From Halomarinibacterium sp034670265 (lineage in GTDB: Bacteria > Bacteroidota > Bacteroidia > Flavobacteriales > Flavobacteriaceae), in the NCBI GenBank assembly GCA_034670265.1, contig JAXMNU010000004.1, positions 248,001 to 312,000 of the forward strand: DNA of 64,000 bases. The letters are read 5' to 3'. Positions 17,985 through 26,053 of this stretch are shown in pieces (the first letter of the stretch is position 1; every line of letters starts with the position of its first letter). Both the position numbers and the translations under genes were made by a program. The notes under the pieces were generated by a model. It saw only the letters and a program-made list of their open reading frames with translations, made no database searches and was not told the DNA's origin.

Positions 17985-18967
17985 ATCTTTTTCATTATAT
18001 CTGAAGCAATAATTTCTGCGTGAACACGAGAGTTTTCTATAAACCATTTATGGGTTTCCATACCGCCACAAATAACCCCTGCCAAATACACTCCTTTTAC
18101 ATTCGATTCCATGGTTTCAGGATTATATTGAGGTAAATATTTACCATCTTCAGAAAGTGAAATTCCAATGTTTCTTAGAAAATCTAAATTAGGTTGATAG
18201 CCGGTGAGTGCCACAACAAAATCATTTTCAAGAACTTTATCTCCCACTGGGGTGGAAATTATGACTTTAGTTTCCTTAATTTCTTTGATTTCGGCATTAA
18301 AATAGGCTTTGATGCTTCCTTCTTCAATTCTGTTTTCAATATTCGGTTTTACCCAATATTTCACTCTTTGTCCAATACTAGGCCCCCTAACAATCATAGT
18401 GACATCGCCACCTTTTTGCCAAATTTCCAGCGCTGCATCCACTGCCGAATTACTGGCTCCCACCACAATCGTTTTTTGCATCACGAATGGATGTGCTTCC
18501 TTGTAATAGTGACTCACCTTTGGTAAATTTTCACCAGGAACATTTAAGGTATTTGGGATATCGTAAAAGCCTGTAGCGATAATAATATTTTTTGCAGTGT
18601 AATGCTCTTTGTTGCTTTCAATTTGAAAAAGATTGCCTTTCTTTTCAATAGATTGTACCTTTTCATACAGATTGATGTTTAAATCGTAGGATTTTGCAAC
18701 TCTTCGGTAATATTCTAAGGCTTCATCTCTGTGAGGTTTTGGATTGTTACTTATAAAAGGAATTCCTCCAATTTCAAGCTTTTCCGAAGTAGAAAAAAAG
18801 GTCATATTGAGAGGGTAATTAAAAAGCGAGTTCACCAAAGCCCCTTTTTCTAAAACCACATAATCCAATTTGTTCTTTTGGCATTCCAGAGCACAAGCAA
18901 TGCCAATGGGGCCTCCTCCAATAATAAGTACGTCTTTTTCTTTCTTCAAAATTAATCTTTGAAGCAA
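17981..18967 (-). CDS. YpdA-like FAD/NAD(P)-binding oxidoreductase
   Basis: A 328-residue thioredoxin-reductase-like flavoprotein with the FAD loop GGGPIGIACA near the N-terminus and a second nucleotide-binding GASNSAVDAALE. This matches YpdA, the putative bacillithiol disulfide reductase of Firmicutes and Bacteroidota. No redox CxxC is seen in the central part, again as in YpdA. The frame opens with TTG at 18967; a second TTG at 18949 would give a start right before KKEKDVLIIGGG and may be the true one. No ATG is available. Confidence 0.82.
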   Translation of the reverse strand: MLQRLILKKEKDVLIIGGGPIGIACALECQKNKLDYVVLEKGALVNSLFNYPLNMTFFSTSEKLEIGGIPFISNNPKPHRDEALEYYRRVAKSYDLNINLYEKVQSIEKKGNLFQIESNKEHYTAKNIIIATGFYDIPNTLNVPGENLPKVSHYYKEAHPFVMQKTIVVGASNSAVDAALEIWQKGGDVTMIVRGPSIGQRVKYWVKPNIENRIEEGSIKAYFNAEIKEIKETKVIISTPVGDKVLENDFVVALTGYQPNLDFLRNIGISLSEDGKYLPQYNPETMESNVKGVYLAGVICGGMETHKWFIENSRVHAEIIASDIMKKI

Positions 18968-19024
18968 AGATAAAAAAAGCCTGCTTGAGCTATCAAACAG
19001 GCATCTAATTATTATGAAAAGGAA

Positions 19025-20158
19025 CTATTTTTTCACCATTATTTTTTGAGTAAAAGTGTTATTGCCTTGCTTTGCTATAAGAATATACAATCCTTCGCTT
19101 AGCCTATTTGCACTCCATAATTCTTGTGAAATTGTAATGGTGTCTACCTTTTGACCTAATATGGTAAATACTTCTATGGAATCTAATAATTGAGTTTCAA
19201 TCGTATTTAATTTAAATTCTGAGCCCATTGTTGGGCTTACTAAAACTTTACTTTTTTTAAAATCTTTTATAGCCAGCGTAGCATCTCGAAAAACCACAGC
19301 ATTGGGTTGCAATAGACCGCCAGAGCCACTGCTTACAATACTCCCTTCAAAACTTCCGTCATTGAGAAATTCATCTATTTGACCAGGGCCTCCGTTTCCA
19401 ACCACATAATTAAAATTAACTGGATGTATGGCAAATCCTTCAGGTTGTGTAACCGATGTTGTAAAAGTTTCAATATGATTCCCATTGTTATCAAAACGCT
19501 CAATATTTCCACCATTCCAATTTAAAACTAATATGTTTCCCCCTTGTTCCACAAAGACATTTGTAGGACCCGATAAATTGGTGTCAATTAGCACACCTTC
19601 AGAATTTCCAGCACTATCGAACTTAGTAACCGTATTACTTCCATAAGATCCCACATAGATATTTCCTGCCAAATCAAAATCCAATCCAACACTGCGTCCA
19701 ACGCCAGTATCTGTATATTCTCCTAGAGGCGTGCCATCTTGTTCAAATCGTAAAATTTTGTTGTCTGAATTACTCCATTGTACCACATAAATGGTATTGT
19801 CGGGTCCTATTTTCATACGGGTTGGGCCGCCGGGAACAGCTGCGAAATCTTCAATATAAGCACCAGTCGTTGCATCGTGCTTCATGATTTTGTTTCCTAT
19901 TAAACAAGAAATAAGCACGACTCCTTGATCTTCCAAAAATAGAATGTCTTGTGGCCAACCTACATTATTAGCAGCAAAAGCGTCACTTGAGATAAACACC
20001 TGTGGGTTACTTCCATCCAAATCATATCGTAAAATTTGTGACGTTGGAATGTTGAAATTTCCTGCGTCACTTACATAGATATAATGTGAGGTTTGGGCAG
20101 AAATAGCGATTGTCATTAACAGTATAAATACCGAGAGAATACGTTTAATTGCTTTCAT
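19025..20158 (-). CDS. Secreted beta-propeller (NHL/SMP-30-like) protein with T9SS sorting domain
   Basis: A 377-residue exported protein. The start at 20158 gives a clean signal peptide (MKAIKRILSVFILLMTIAISAQ); an upstream ATG at 20203 would add 15 residues before it. Repeated blade-like motifs (GPTRMKIGPDNTIYVVQW, GLDFDLAGNIYVGSYG, PTNVFVEQGGNILVLNW) indicate an NHL or lactonase-type beta-propeller. The last 75 residues form a T9SS type A sorting domain ending in QKIMVKK. Cargo of the type IX secretion system; substrate unknown. Confidence 0.85.
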   Translation of the reverse strand: MKAIKRILSVFILLMTIAISAQTSHYIYVSDAGNFNIPTSQILRYDLDGSNPQVFISSDAFAANNVGWPQDILFLEDQGVVLISCLIGNKIMKHDATTGAYIEDFAAVPGGPTRMKIGPDNTIYVVQWSNSDNKILRFEQDGTPLGEYTDTGVGRSVGLDFDLAGNIYVGSYGSNTVTKFDSAGNSEGVLIDTNLSGPTNVFVEQGGNILVLNWNGGNIERFDNNGNHIETFTTSVTQPEGFAIHPVNFNYVVGNGGPGQIDEFLNDGSFEGSIVSSGSGGLLQPNAVVFRDATLAIKDFKKSKVLVSPTMGSEFKLNTIETQLLDSIEVFTILGQKVDTITISQELWSANRLSEGLYILIAKQGNNTFTQKIMVKK

Positions 20159-20249
20159 AGTATAGTTTTTAATGTTTCTGAAAGCTAATATCCTACTATA
20201 CAAATAGTAAAGGGTTCAGATTTATAAAAATGGACTCTTTTTTTATAAA

Positions 20250-21344
20250 CTAAGAGGTGAGCACAGTATCTCTAAATTGGGTAGGAGTGCAGTGGAATTC
20301 TTTTTTGAAGGCATTGTAGAAAGTTGCTTTGTTGTTAAAACCCACATCAAAATAGATGCTTTTTATACTGTAGTCTGGGTTTTCTATTAATAACCGTTTT
20401 GCCTCTTGTAACCGATAATCATTAATAAATTGATTAAAATTTTTACCCGATTTTTTATTAATCACTTTTGAAAGTAAATGCGTAGAAAAACCTAAGTCAT
20501 CGGCTAAATTAACCAACCGAAGTTCATTGTCGATAAAAGGTTTTTCGGTTTCCATGTGCTTGGTGAGTTTTTGAAAGAGTTCATTCATTAACGATTCTTC
20601 AAAAGAGGCGTCTTTATCCTTGTTGGGGAGGAATAATTCTGCAAAAAACTCTCCATCAAAAACTTCCGGTTGTTTTATAATGAAAAAGCCAATAGCGTAA
20701 ATAGACAGGCTCATAGTGATAGAAATCATATAATCCCACTCGCTATTAAAAAATGAAAATTGCACCAAAACATAATACGAAATATAGGCTAAGGTGAAGA
20801 TGACGAATAGCAAAACCAATACGTTGCTCCAGCGAGACCGTAGTTTTTCAAATTGAGTCGTGGCCTTTCTTTTATAAATCTGAAGAAAAATTAATAGTGA
20901 ATACACTCCCATATGGATGGCAATAAACCATGGGTTCATGGAAAACCAGCGCCATGGGACTTGTATTTCAGCTATGTTAAACTGATTGGCTAATATGGCG
21001 AGATAGGTGACCAATACTAAAAAGGCAGGTAAAAAATGTAACCCAAAATTGAAGGATACTTCCTTTTTATGAAGGTTTAAAAAATAGAGATAGAGCAACG
21101 GTCCAGCAGTATAATAGCAAACATGTGGGAGTAATTGTAAATAGGGAAAAACTTGCTCGTACCGAGTCCAATACAACACATACTGAAAAAGAATCACTGA
21201 AAACGCCAAAACCAAAAACCCAATGGGGAGGTTTTTTCTGTCTTTCATAAATAAGATGGAAATAAAAAGGAACAATCCCATAGCCACAGCTAAAAGGAAT
21301 AGTGATGTCCAAGAATCGAAAGAAGGCGTTGCTTGCATTTTCAA
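20250..21344 (-). CDS. Membrane-anchored AraC-family transcriptional regulator
   Basis: A 364-residue protein whose first 235 residues form about seven membrane segments and whose C-terminus (residues 265-360) is an AraC-type double helix-turn-helix with NQFINDYRLQEAKRLL and the signature SIKSIYFDVGFNNKATFYNAFKKEF. This architecture, a membrane sensor fused directly to a DNA-binding domain, is common in Bacteroidota. Signal and targets are unknown. The secreted propeller gene lies next downstream on the same strand and is a possible target. Confidence 0.87.
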   Translation of the reverse strand: MKMQATPSFDSWTSLFLLAVAMGLFLFISILFMKDRKNLPIGFLVLAFSVILFQYVLYWTRYEQVFPYLQLLPHVCYYTAGPLLYLYFLNLHKKEVSFNFGLHFLPAFLVLVTYLAILANQFNIAEIQVPWRWFSMNPWFIAIHMGVYSLLIFLQIYKRKATTQFEKLRSRWSNVLVLLFVIFTLAYISYYVLVQFSFFNSEWDYMISITMSLSIYAIGFFIIKQPEVFDGEFFAELFLPNKDKDASFEESLMNELFQKLTKHMETEKPFIDNELRLVNLADDLGFSTHLLSKVINKKSGKNFNQFINDYRLQEAKRLLIENPDYSIKSIYFDVGFNNKATFYNAFKKEFHCTPTQFRDTVLTS

Positions 21345-21406
21345 GATTTAGTTTGAAAATTACAATAAAGCTACTAAAAGAAGTTTAAAATTATAAATAT
21401 TGACCT

Positions 21407-22066
21407 TTATTGCGTCATTTCCTTTAGTCCGGCAATGGTTTCGGTAGGGTTTTGTGAGCCAAACACATAGCTTCCAGCAACCAATACATCGGCTCCGGCA
21501 TCCTTCAGTTGTTTGGCATTTTTATTGGTAACGCCACCGTCAATTTCAATTTTGGTGGAAGCACCTTTTTCAGAAATTAACTTTTTTAGGGCTTTTACTT
21601 TAGAATAGGTATTTTCAATAAAGCTTTGCCCGCCAAATCCTGGATTGACACTCATTAAACACACCAAATCGATATCCTGAATGATATCCTCCAATAAATG
21701 AATAGGCGTATGCGGATTTAATGCCACTCCTGCTTGCATTCCTTCGGCTTTTATAGCTTGAAGGGTGCGGTGAAGATGGGTACATGCTTCATAATGCACT
21801 GTGAGTACATTGGCACCCAAGGAAGCGAATGTGCTAATATATCTATCGGGGTCCACAATCATTAAATGAACATCAATGGTTTTGTTGGCGTGTTTGCTAA
21901 TGGCTTTTAATACCGGCATTCCAAACGAAATATTAGGCACAAAAACACCGTCCATAATATCAATATGAAACCAATCTGCTTGGCTTTGGTTCACCATTTC
22001 AATATCACGTTGAAGATTGGCAAAATCGGCTGCTAAAATAGAAGGGGCAATAAGGGTGTTACTCAT
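21407..22066 (-). CDS. rpe: Ribulose-phosphate 3-epimerase
   Basis: Interconverts ribulose 5-phosphate and xylulose 5-phosphate in the pentose phosphate pathway. The 219-residue TIM-barrel protein shows APSILAADFANL at the N-terminus, the metal-binding HIDIMDGVFVPNISFG, HLMIVDPDRY, VNPGFGGQSF and IDGGVTNKNA, all diagnostic for Rpe. It begins 2 bases after the stop of the BLUF gene, so the two are probably co-translated. Confidence 0.97.
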   Translation of the reverse strand: MSNTLIAPSILAADFANLQRDIEMVNQSQADWFHIDIMDGVFVPNISFGMPVLKAISKHANKTIDVHLMIVDPDRYISTFASLGANVLTVHYEACTHLHRTLQAIKAEGMQAGVALNPHTPIHLLEDIIQDIDLVCLMSVNPGFGGQSFIENTYSKVKALKKLISEKGASTKIEIDGGVTNKNAKQLKDAGADVLVAGSYVFGSQNPTETIAGLKEMTQ

Positions 22067-22068
22067 AA

Positions 22069-22467
22069 TTATAGAAGAAAGGGATTTAACATGCGTTGAA
22101 TATTTTTTGATAGATGATGAAGGTCATTTTTGCTTAAATAGGTCTTCACTTGGTCTAATTGACTGTTGGTTTTAACAATATTAAACTCTGAACTGTAGGC
22201 ACTAAAAATAGGATACTTTATTTGATAATTAATAATGTTCACAATATCTGTATGCCTTTCATCCTCACAAATTTTATTGAGGTAAAGGTCTTCAATTACT
22301 TTCTTTTTACCCTCTAAAACCTGAAAAAAATTTCCAAAACCATACAAGAGAATTCCTTTTATGTCATTAGCATTATTATTTGTTTGCGTAGTAACAAATA
22401 TGTCCTCAATTTCTAGGTCCGTTAAGCCCTCTTTAGCCTTGCTTATATAACAAATAGTATGATTCAT
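22069..22467 (-). CDS. BLUF-domain blue-light photoreceptor protein
   Basis: A 132-residue stand-alone BLUF (blue-light using FAD) protein. The flavin-site residues align with cyanobacterial PixD: tyrosine at 7, asparagines at 31-32 and glutamine at 49 in the FFQVLEG motif. The semi-conserved Trp/Met stretch of many BLUF proteins (W-S-M in PixD) reads Y-S-S here, in IFSAYSSEF. About 35 helical residues follow and there is no output domain, so it must act through a partner. It is the first gene of a two-gene unit with rpe and lies just after the rpoD terminator. Confidence 0.87.
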   Translation of the reverse strand: MNHTICYISKAKEGLTDLEIEDIFVTTQTNNNANDIKGILLYGFGNFFQVLEGKKKVIEDLYLNKICEDERHTDIVNIINYQIKYPIFSAYSSEFNIVKTNSQLDQVKTYLSKNDLHHLSKNIQRMLNPFLL

Positions 22468-22501
22468 TAATAATGGGTAGGTGTTGTTAGCATAAAGATA
22501 T

Positions 22502-22531
22502 AAAAAAAACCTCCGGTAATCAGCCGGAGGT
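22502..22531 (-). terminator. Terminator of rpoD
   Basis: ACCTCCGG and CCGGAGGT form a perfect 8-bp stem with a 7-base loop (22509-22531). On the minus strand it is followed by eight T. It lies about 100 bases after the rpoD stop. Confidence 0.88.
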
Positions 22532-22606
22532 CATTCATCAATCAAAAAACGAACAGTCTTTATTTCCAAGAAGGAAACTATATACTGTTGTTGCTATTAT
22601 GGGTCG

Positions 22607-22628
22607 GTGCCTGAGCGGTGTCGAAGGC
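22607..22628. repeat. REP-like sequence at the end of rpoD
   Basis: GTGCCTGAGCGGTGTCGAAGGC resembles the short CCTGAGCGGAGTCGAAGG repeat often scattered between genes in Bacteroidota genomes. Its last base is part of the rpoD stop codon. Only one copy is in this window. Confidence 0.4.
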
Positions 22629-23491
22629 TAGCCCAAATACGTTTTCAAGATTTTACTTCTTGAAGTATGCTTTAAGCGTCTAATCGCTTTTTCCTTTATC
22701 TGTCTCACACGCTCACGGGTAAGATCAAACGTTTCACCAATTTCTTCTAAGGTCATTGGGTGTTGATTCCCTAAACCAAAGTACAAACGGATTACATCTG
22801 CCTCACGAGGTGTTAAGGTTTCCAAGGCACGCTCAATTTCGGTACGTAACGACTCGTGTAATAAGGAACGGTCTGGATTAGGCGACTCCCCGCTACGCAA
22901 TACATCGTATAGGTTAGAGTCTTCTCCTTCTACCAAAGGCGCATCCATAGATACGTGACGTCCAGAGTTTTTCATAGACTCTTTTACGTCGTTAATTGTC
23001 ATATCCAACTCTTTTGCAATTTCTTCGGCTGAAGGTGGACGTTCGTGTGCTTGCTCAAGGAAAGCAAAGGTTTTGTTTATTTTATTAATGCTTCCAATTT
23101 TGTTAAGAGGAAGACGTACAATTCTAGATTGTTCGGCCAAGGCCTGTAAAATGGACTGACGTATCCACCACACGGCATACGAAATAAACTTAAATCCTCT
23201 TGTTTCGTCAAAACGTTGTGCAGCTTTTATAAGCCCTAGGTTTCCTTCGTTAATTAAATCTGGAAGGGTTAAACCTTGATTTTGGTACTGTTTTGCAACC
23301 GAAACAACGAAACGAAGGTTGGCTTTGGTTAATTTTTCCAAGGCGCGTTGGTCACCCGCTTTAATGCGCTGTGCCAATTCTACTTCTTCGTCTGCGGTGA
23401 TTAAGTCAACTTTTCCAATTTCTTGTAGATACTTGTCTAAGGAAGCGGTTTCTCTGTTAGTAACCTGCTTGGTAATTTTAAGTTGTCTCAT
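22628..23491 (-). CDS. rpoD: RNA polymerase primary sigma factor RpoD
   Basis: A 287-residue sigma-70 factor without the large N-terminal region 1.1 of proteobacterial RpoD, the form usual in Bacteroidota. It has region 1.2 (DKYLQEIGKVDLITADEE), region 2 with LPDLINEGNLGLIKAAQRFD and FISYAVWWIRQSI, region 3, and region 4 with TLEEIGETFDLTRERVRQIKEKAIRRL. It recognises TTG/TAnnTTTG promoters like those marked elsewhere in this window. It stands alone, with its own terminator. Confidence 0.96.
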   Translation of the reverse strand: MRQLKITKQVTNRETASLDKYLQEIGKVDLITADEEVELAQRIKAGDQRALEKLTKANLRFVVSVAKQYQNQGLTLPDLINEGNLGLIKAAQRFDETRGFKFISYAVWWIRQSILQALAEQSRIVRLPLNKIGSINKINKTFAFLEQAHERPPSAEEIAKELDMTINDVKESMKNSGRHVSMDAPLVEGEDSNLYDVLRSGESPNPDRSLLHESLRTEIERALETLTPREADVIRLYFGLGNQHPMTLEEIGETFDLTRERVRQIKEKAIRRLKHTSRSKILKTYLG

Positions 23492-23657
23492 TAAAGGGTC
23501 TCCTTGCTTTTAAGTTAAATTTTTCCTTTCGTATAGGGTTATACGTAAAACAGCACCTAAATGTTACAATAGGATGGGTTTTATTTTAAAAGGAGGGTGA
23601 TTTTTGTAGGATTTTTTGAAGGAATTTATAGGGTATATACGGGTGTTGTAGATTGTT

Positions 23658-25094
23658 TTATAAAGGTTTAAAAATTGTTTCAGGATTTTCTGATGTCAGT
23701 CGACCGTAAAAACTAATAGCATATTTGTTTGTCATTCCAGCAATAAAATCACAAATAACTCTGGGTTTTTCTAATTCGTTAACTTGAGTATATATTTCTT
23801 GGTAATCTTTTGGGAGTAGTTGAAATCCATTTTCTTTATAAATAGTGTCAAAAATTTTTTTTACAATTTCTTTTCCTCTTAATTCAGCAATCTTTAATTT
23901 GGGTGATAGTATCTGTGATTCATAAATTAACGTCTTTAAAACTTCAATTTCTACCCTTGTTTCATTATCTATAAATGCACTAGAAAGAATTGGATTTTCA
24001 TTATTAATATTAATTGATACATTTCTTATAAATTTTCCAACAAGTCGTGAAGTAAATTGAGTTCTGAATGATCCATTTGAAGCAATATTCTGTGAGCTCC
24101 TATATGCGTTACCGACATGGAAATAAATAATTTCATCTTTATTATCCTCTGTAATTTTTATTTTATCAATTTCTTCAGTAGAATTTAAAATTGCACCAAA
24201 CATTGAAATTAAAACCTCACTGATTGAATCTGCGTTTAGATTCAAATTGGTCCTTAAATTAACTGATTTCACTACTCTTTCTAACAATGCAGGGTTAGGG
24301 TAAAGAAGATCAATCGGAGTTAAAAAGTTTGCTTTAAATGAATCTTCTAAATCGTAATTACAGTAAGCAATATCATCAGCAACATCCATTATCGAACATT
24401 CCAATGTTTTCAACTTAGAATTTTTATTTTTACCGACTAACTTCTCTTTTAGTTTAGAAATTATATCTTCCTCTGATTTGTAGAATCCCTTGACAGGTTT
24501 TATTTTTTCATTTCTCCCCTTATGGTATTCTTCTCTTTCTTTTCTTGAAAAAGGAATAACATTATCATATTTTAGAATTGAAGCTATAGACCTTAAGGTT
24601 AAATTTAGTCCTTTACGTATATCATTTTGATCATCATTTATGCCAGAAAGGTATTGCTCATCAATAAGCTTTTTTTCAATCTTAGTTAGTATACGAAGGG
24701 TTTGTGCATTTCCTTCAAACCCGCCAAAATCTAACATACACTCATCTAAGGCTTCTTCACCCTGGTGACCGAAGGGGGGATGACCCAAATCATGTGCTAA
24801 GGAAGCAAAAGAAATTAGATCTTCATCGATTTTCATTTTATGCTCATAATTAATTTTTCGAGCAATTGATTTTGCAATTTGTGCAACCTCTAGTGAATGA
24901 GTAAGTCGATTTCTGAAAAAATCTGATTCATTATGAGGAAATAATTGGGTTTTACCAGTTAATCTTCTAAAACTGGGACTATGAAGAAGTCTAGCATAGT
25001 CACGCCAATACTCTGACCTATAGACTTCAGGGTCGAGAGTTGATTCGTTTTCTTTACCGAATCTTTCGTAATCGTTTTCTGAATAGAGATTCAA
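23658..25094 (-). CDS. dgt: dGTPase-like HD-domain triphosphohydrolase
   Basis: A 478-residue protein of the deoxyguanosinetriphosphate triphosphohydrolase family, which splits dNTPs into deoxynucleoside and triphosphate. Metal ligands of the HD domain are visible: H66 in RLTHSLEV, H101-D102 in LAHDLGHPPFGH, and the GGFEGNAQTLRI and DVADDIAY motifs. Related enzymes control dNTP pools and can restrict phage. It is the second gene after a small basic ORF, with a 10-base gap. By eye it is more AT-rich than rpoD and pnp on either side. Confidence 0.9.
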   Translation of the reverse strand: MNLYSENDYERFGKENESTLDPEVYRSEYWRDYARLLHSPSFRRLTGKTQLFPHNESDFFRNRLTHSLEVAQIAKSIARKINYEHKMKIDEDLISFASLAHDLGHPPFGHQGEEALDECMLDFGGFEGNAQTLRILTKIEKKLIDEQYLSGINDDQNDIRKGLNLTLRSIASILKYDNVIPFSRKEREEYHKGRNEKIKPVKGFYKSEEDIISKLKEKLVGKNKNSKLKTLECSIMDVADDIAYCNYDLEDSFKANFLTPIDLLYPNPALLERVVKSVNLRTNLNLNADSISEVLISMFGAILNSTEEIDKIKITEDNKDEIIYFHVGNAYRSSQNIASNGSFRTQFTSRLVGKFIRNVSININNENPILSSAFIDNETRVEIEVLKTLIYESQILSPKLKIAELRGKEIVKKIFDTIYKENGFQLLPKDYQEIYTQVNELEKPRVICDFIAGMTNKYAISFYGRLTSENPETIFKPL

Positions 25095-25104
25095 ATGAAA
25101 GTAA

Positions 25105-25257
25105 TTATTGTCCTTTGGAAAGCCTAGTTCCAGAAGATGTAGACTTTGTTTGCACGTGCGCCCTTAATTTAGTAGGGACATAAATTGTTTTTGATGTAAC
25201 TCTATTTGATTGGGCAATTATTTTACCCGTTGCTGCGTTTCTAGTACGTTTGGCCAT
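25105..25257 (-). CDS. Small basic protein upstream of the dGTPase
   Basis: A 50-codon frame opening with ATG at 25257 (MAKRTRNAATGKIIAQSNRV) and ending in TAA 10 bases before the dGTPase start. The product is rich in Lys, Arg, Thr and Ser with almost no acidic residues and has no membrane segment. The central TSKTIYVPTKLRAHV looks like a short beta-strand plus helix. Evidence for coding is the tight spacing, the orientation and the sensible composition; I recognise no family. A TAnnTTTA sequence just upstream of the ATG could be its -10 element. Confidence 0.5.
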   Translation of the reverse strand: MAKRTRNAATGKIIAQSNRVTSKTIYVPTKLRAHVQTKSTSSGTRLSKGQ

Positions 25258-25392
25258 ATGTAAATATAGTAATTAAATTCTTAAAATACTCAAAATTCAA
25301 ATATCCTGCCAAAATTTGAAAAATTAGTTGGAACTCATAATATAAACTATTTTATCGTCGATATACAGATTGTCTTATCCAAAGAAAACAAA

Positions 25393-25758
25393 TTACCCTT
25401 TTTGCATCACTTCTTTTAAAGTTTCCACTTGGGTACGTAGTAATTTATTTTCTTCTCGTAGCTGTTCCAGTTCCTCTTGCAGGGCAAGCGTAGGGTCTGG
25501 GGCGTTGGTGGTAAAGTCTGGGGGGAGTTGTGCGGCAAGGTCTGCAAAGAAGTTGTGGTTTAAGCCTAAAGAGAGGTGCCATAGAATCCTGCACGTTACA
25601 CTATCCTGTTTTTGGTACCGCATGATACTGTTTGAGCTTTTGCCCATAATCTTACTAAGTGTGGCCTTACGGGTACGATGCTTTTTAAAATACGCTTTTA
25701 ACTCTTTGCCTATCGAAGGCATTGGGCAGTCTTGTAGGGTGTATTTTTTGTAAGCCAT
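25393..25758 (-). CDS. HTH-like DNA-binding protein with C-terminal coiled coil
   Basis: A 121-residue protein. Residues 15-75 (SIGKELKAYFKKHRTRKATLSKIMGKSSNSIMRYQ and after) look like a helix-turn-helix of the phage-repressor/XRE type, and residues 90-119 (ALQEELEQLREENKLLRTQVETLKEVM) form a leucine-heptad coiled coil that could dimerise it. Function is not known. Its start codon lies inside the first unit of a 21-bp tandem array that fills its upstream region, which suggests that it may bind the array and control itself. Confidence 0.75.
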   Translation of the reverse strand: MAYKKYTLQDCPMPSIGKELKAYFKKHRTRKATLSKIMGKSSNSIMRYQKQDSVTCRILWHLSLGLNHNFFADLAAQLPPDFTTNAPDPTLALQEELEQLREENKLLRTQVETLKEVMQKG

Positions 25759-25965
25759 AGATGGTGGTTTTTAATAGTTAAATGATGGTTTATAGGAGTT
25801 AAATGATGGTTTTTAGATATTTAATGATGATTTTTAGGAGTTTAACTATGGAAAATAGTAGTTAAATAATGGTTTTTAATAATTTAACTATGGAGAATGG
25901 TATTTTAATTATGAAATATGATAGATAAACTATGGTTAGTACTATTTTAAGTATGGAATATCATA
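25756..25965. repeat. Ten tandem 21-bp repeats upstream of the HTH gene
   Basis: Exactly 210 bp divide into ten 21-bp units (25756, 25777, 25798, 25819, 25840, 25861, 25882, 25903, 25924, 25945). Consensus on the + strand: g-t-t-t/a-A-A-c/t-t/g-A-T-G-G then an A/T-rich 4-mer, T-A, one variable base, T-A. AA at columns 5-6 and ATG at columns 9-11 are kept in units 1-9. Unit 0 covers the start codon of the HTH gene. Stops occur in the frames checked, so it is probably not coding. One extra copy of the core (TTTTAAACTATG) lies out of phase at 25995-26006. Confidence 0.85.
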
Positions 25966-26009
25966 TTTAAACTTGCAAAAAGCATCCTTTTTTCTTTTAA
26001 ACTATGCGC

Positions 26010-26032
26010 AAAAAATACGGGCAAAGCCCGTA
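26010..26032 (-). terminator. Terminator after the 162-residue protein gene
   Basis: TACGGGC and GCCCGTA form a 7-bp stem with a 3-base loop (26016-26032). On the minus strand it is followed by six T. It lies 22 bases after the stop at 26054. Confidence 0.82.
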
Positions 26033-26053
26033 CCTTTTGGGGGAGTAAAAAAA

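Noticed and set aside
25370..25753. ORF of 127 residues on the + strand
   Set aside because: Antisense shadow of the HTH gene with low-complexity Ser/Cys runs; the minus-strand frame has a sensible domain layout.
25756..25965. CRISPR array
   Set aside because: Units are directly contiguous with 21-bp period, the core is degenerate, there are no unique spacers of 30 bp or so, and no cas genes are present.
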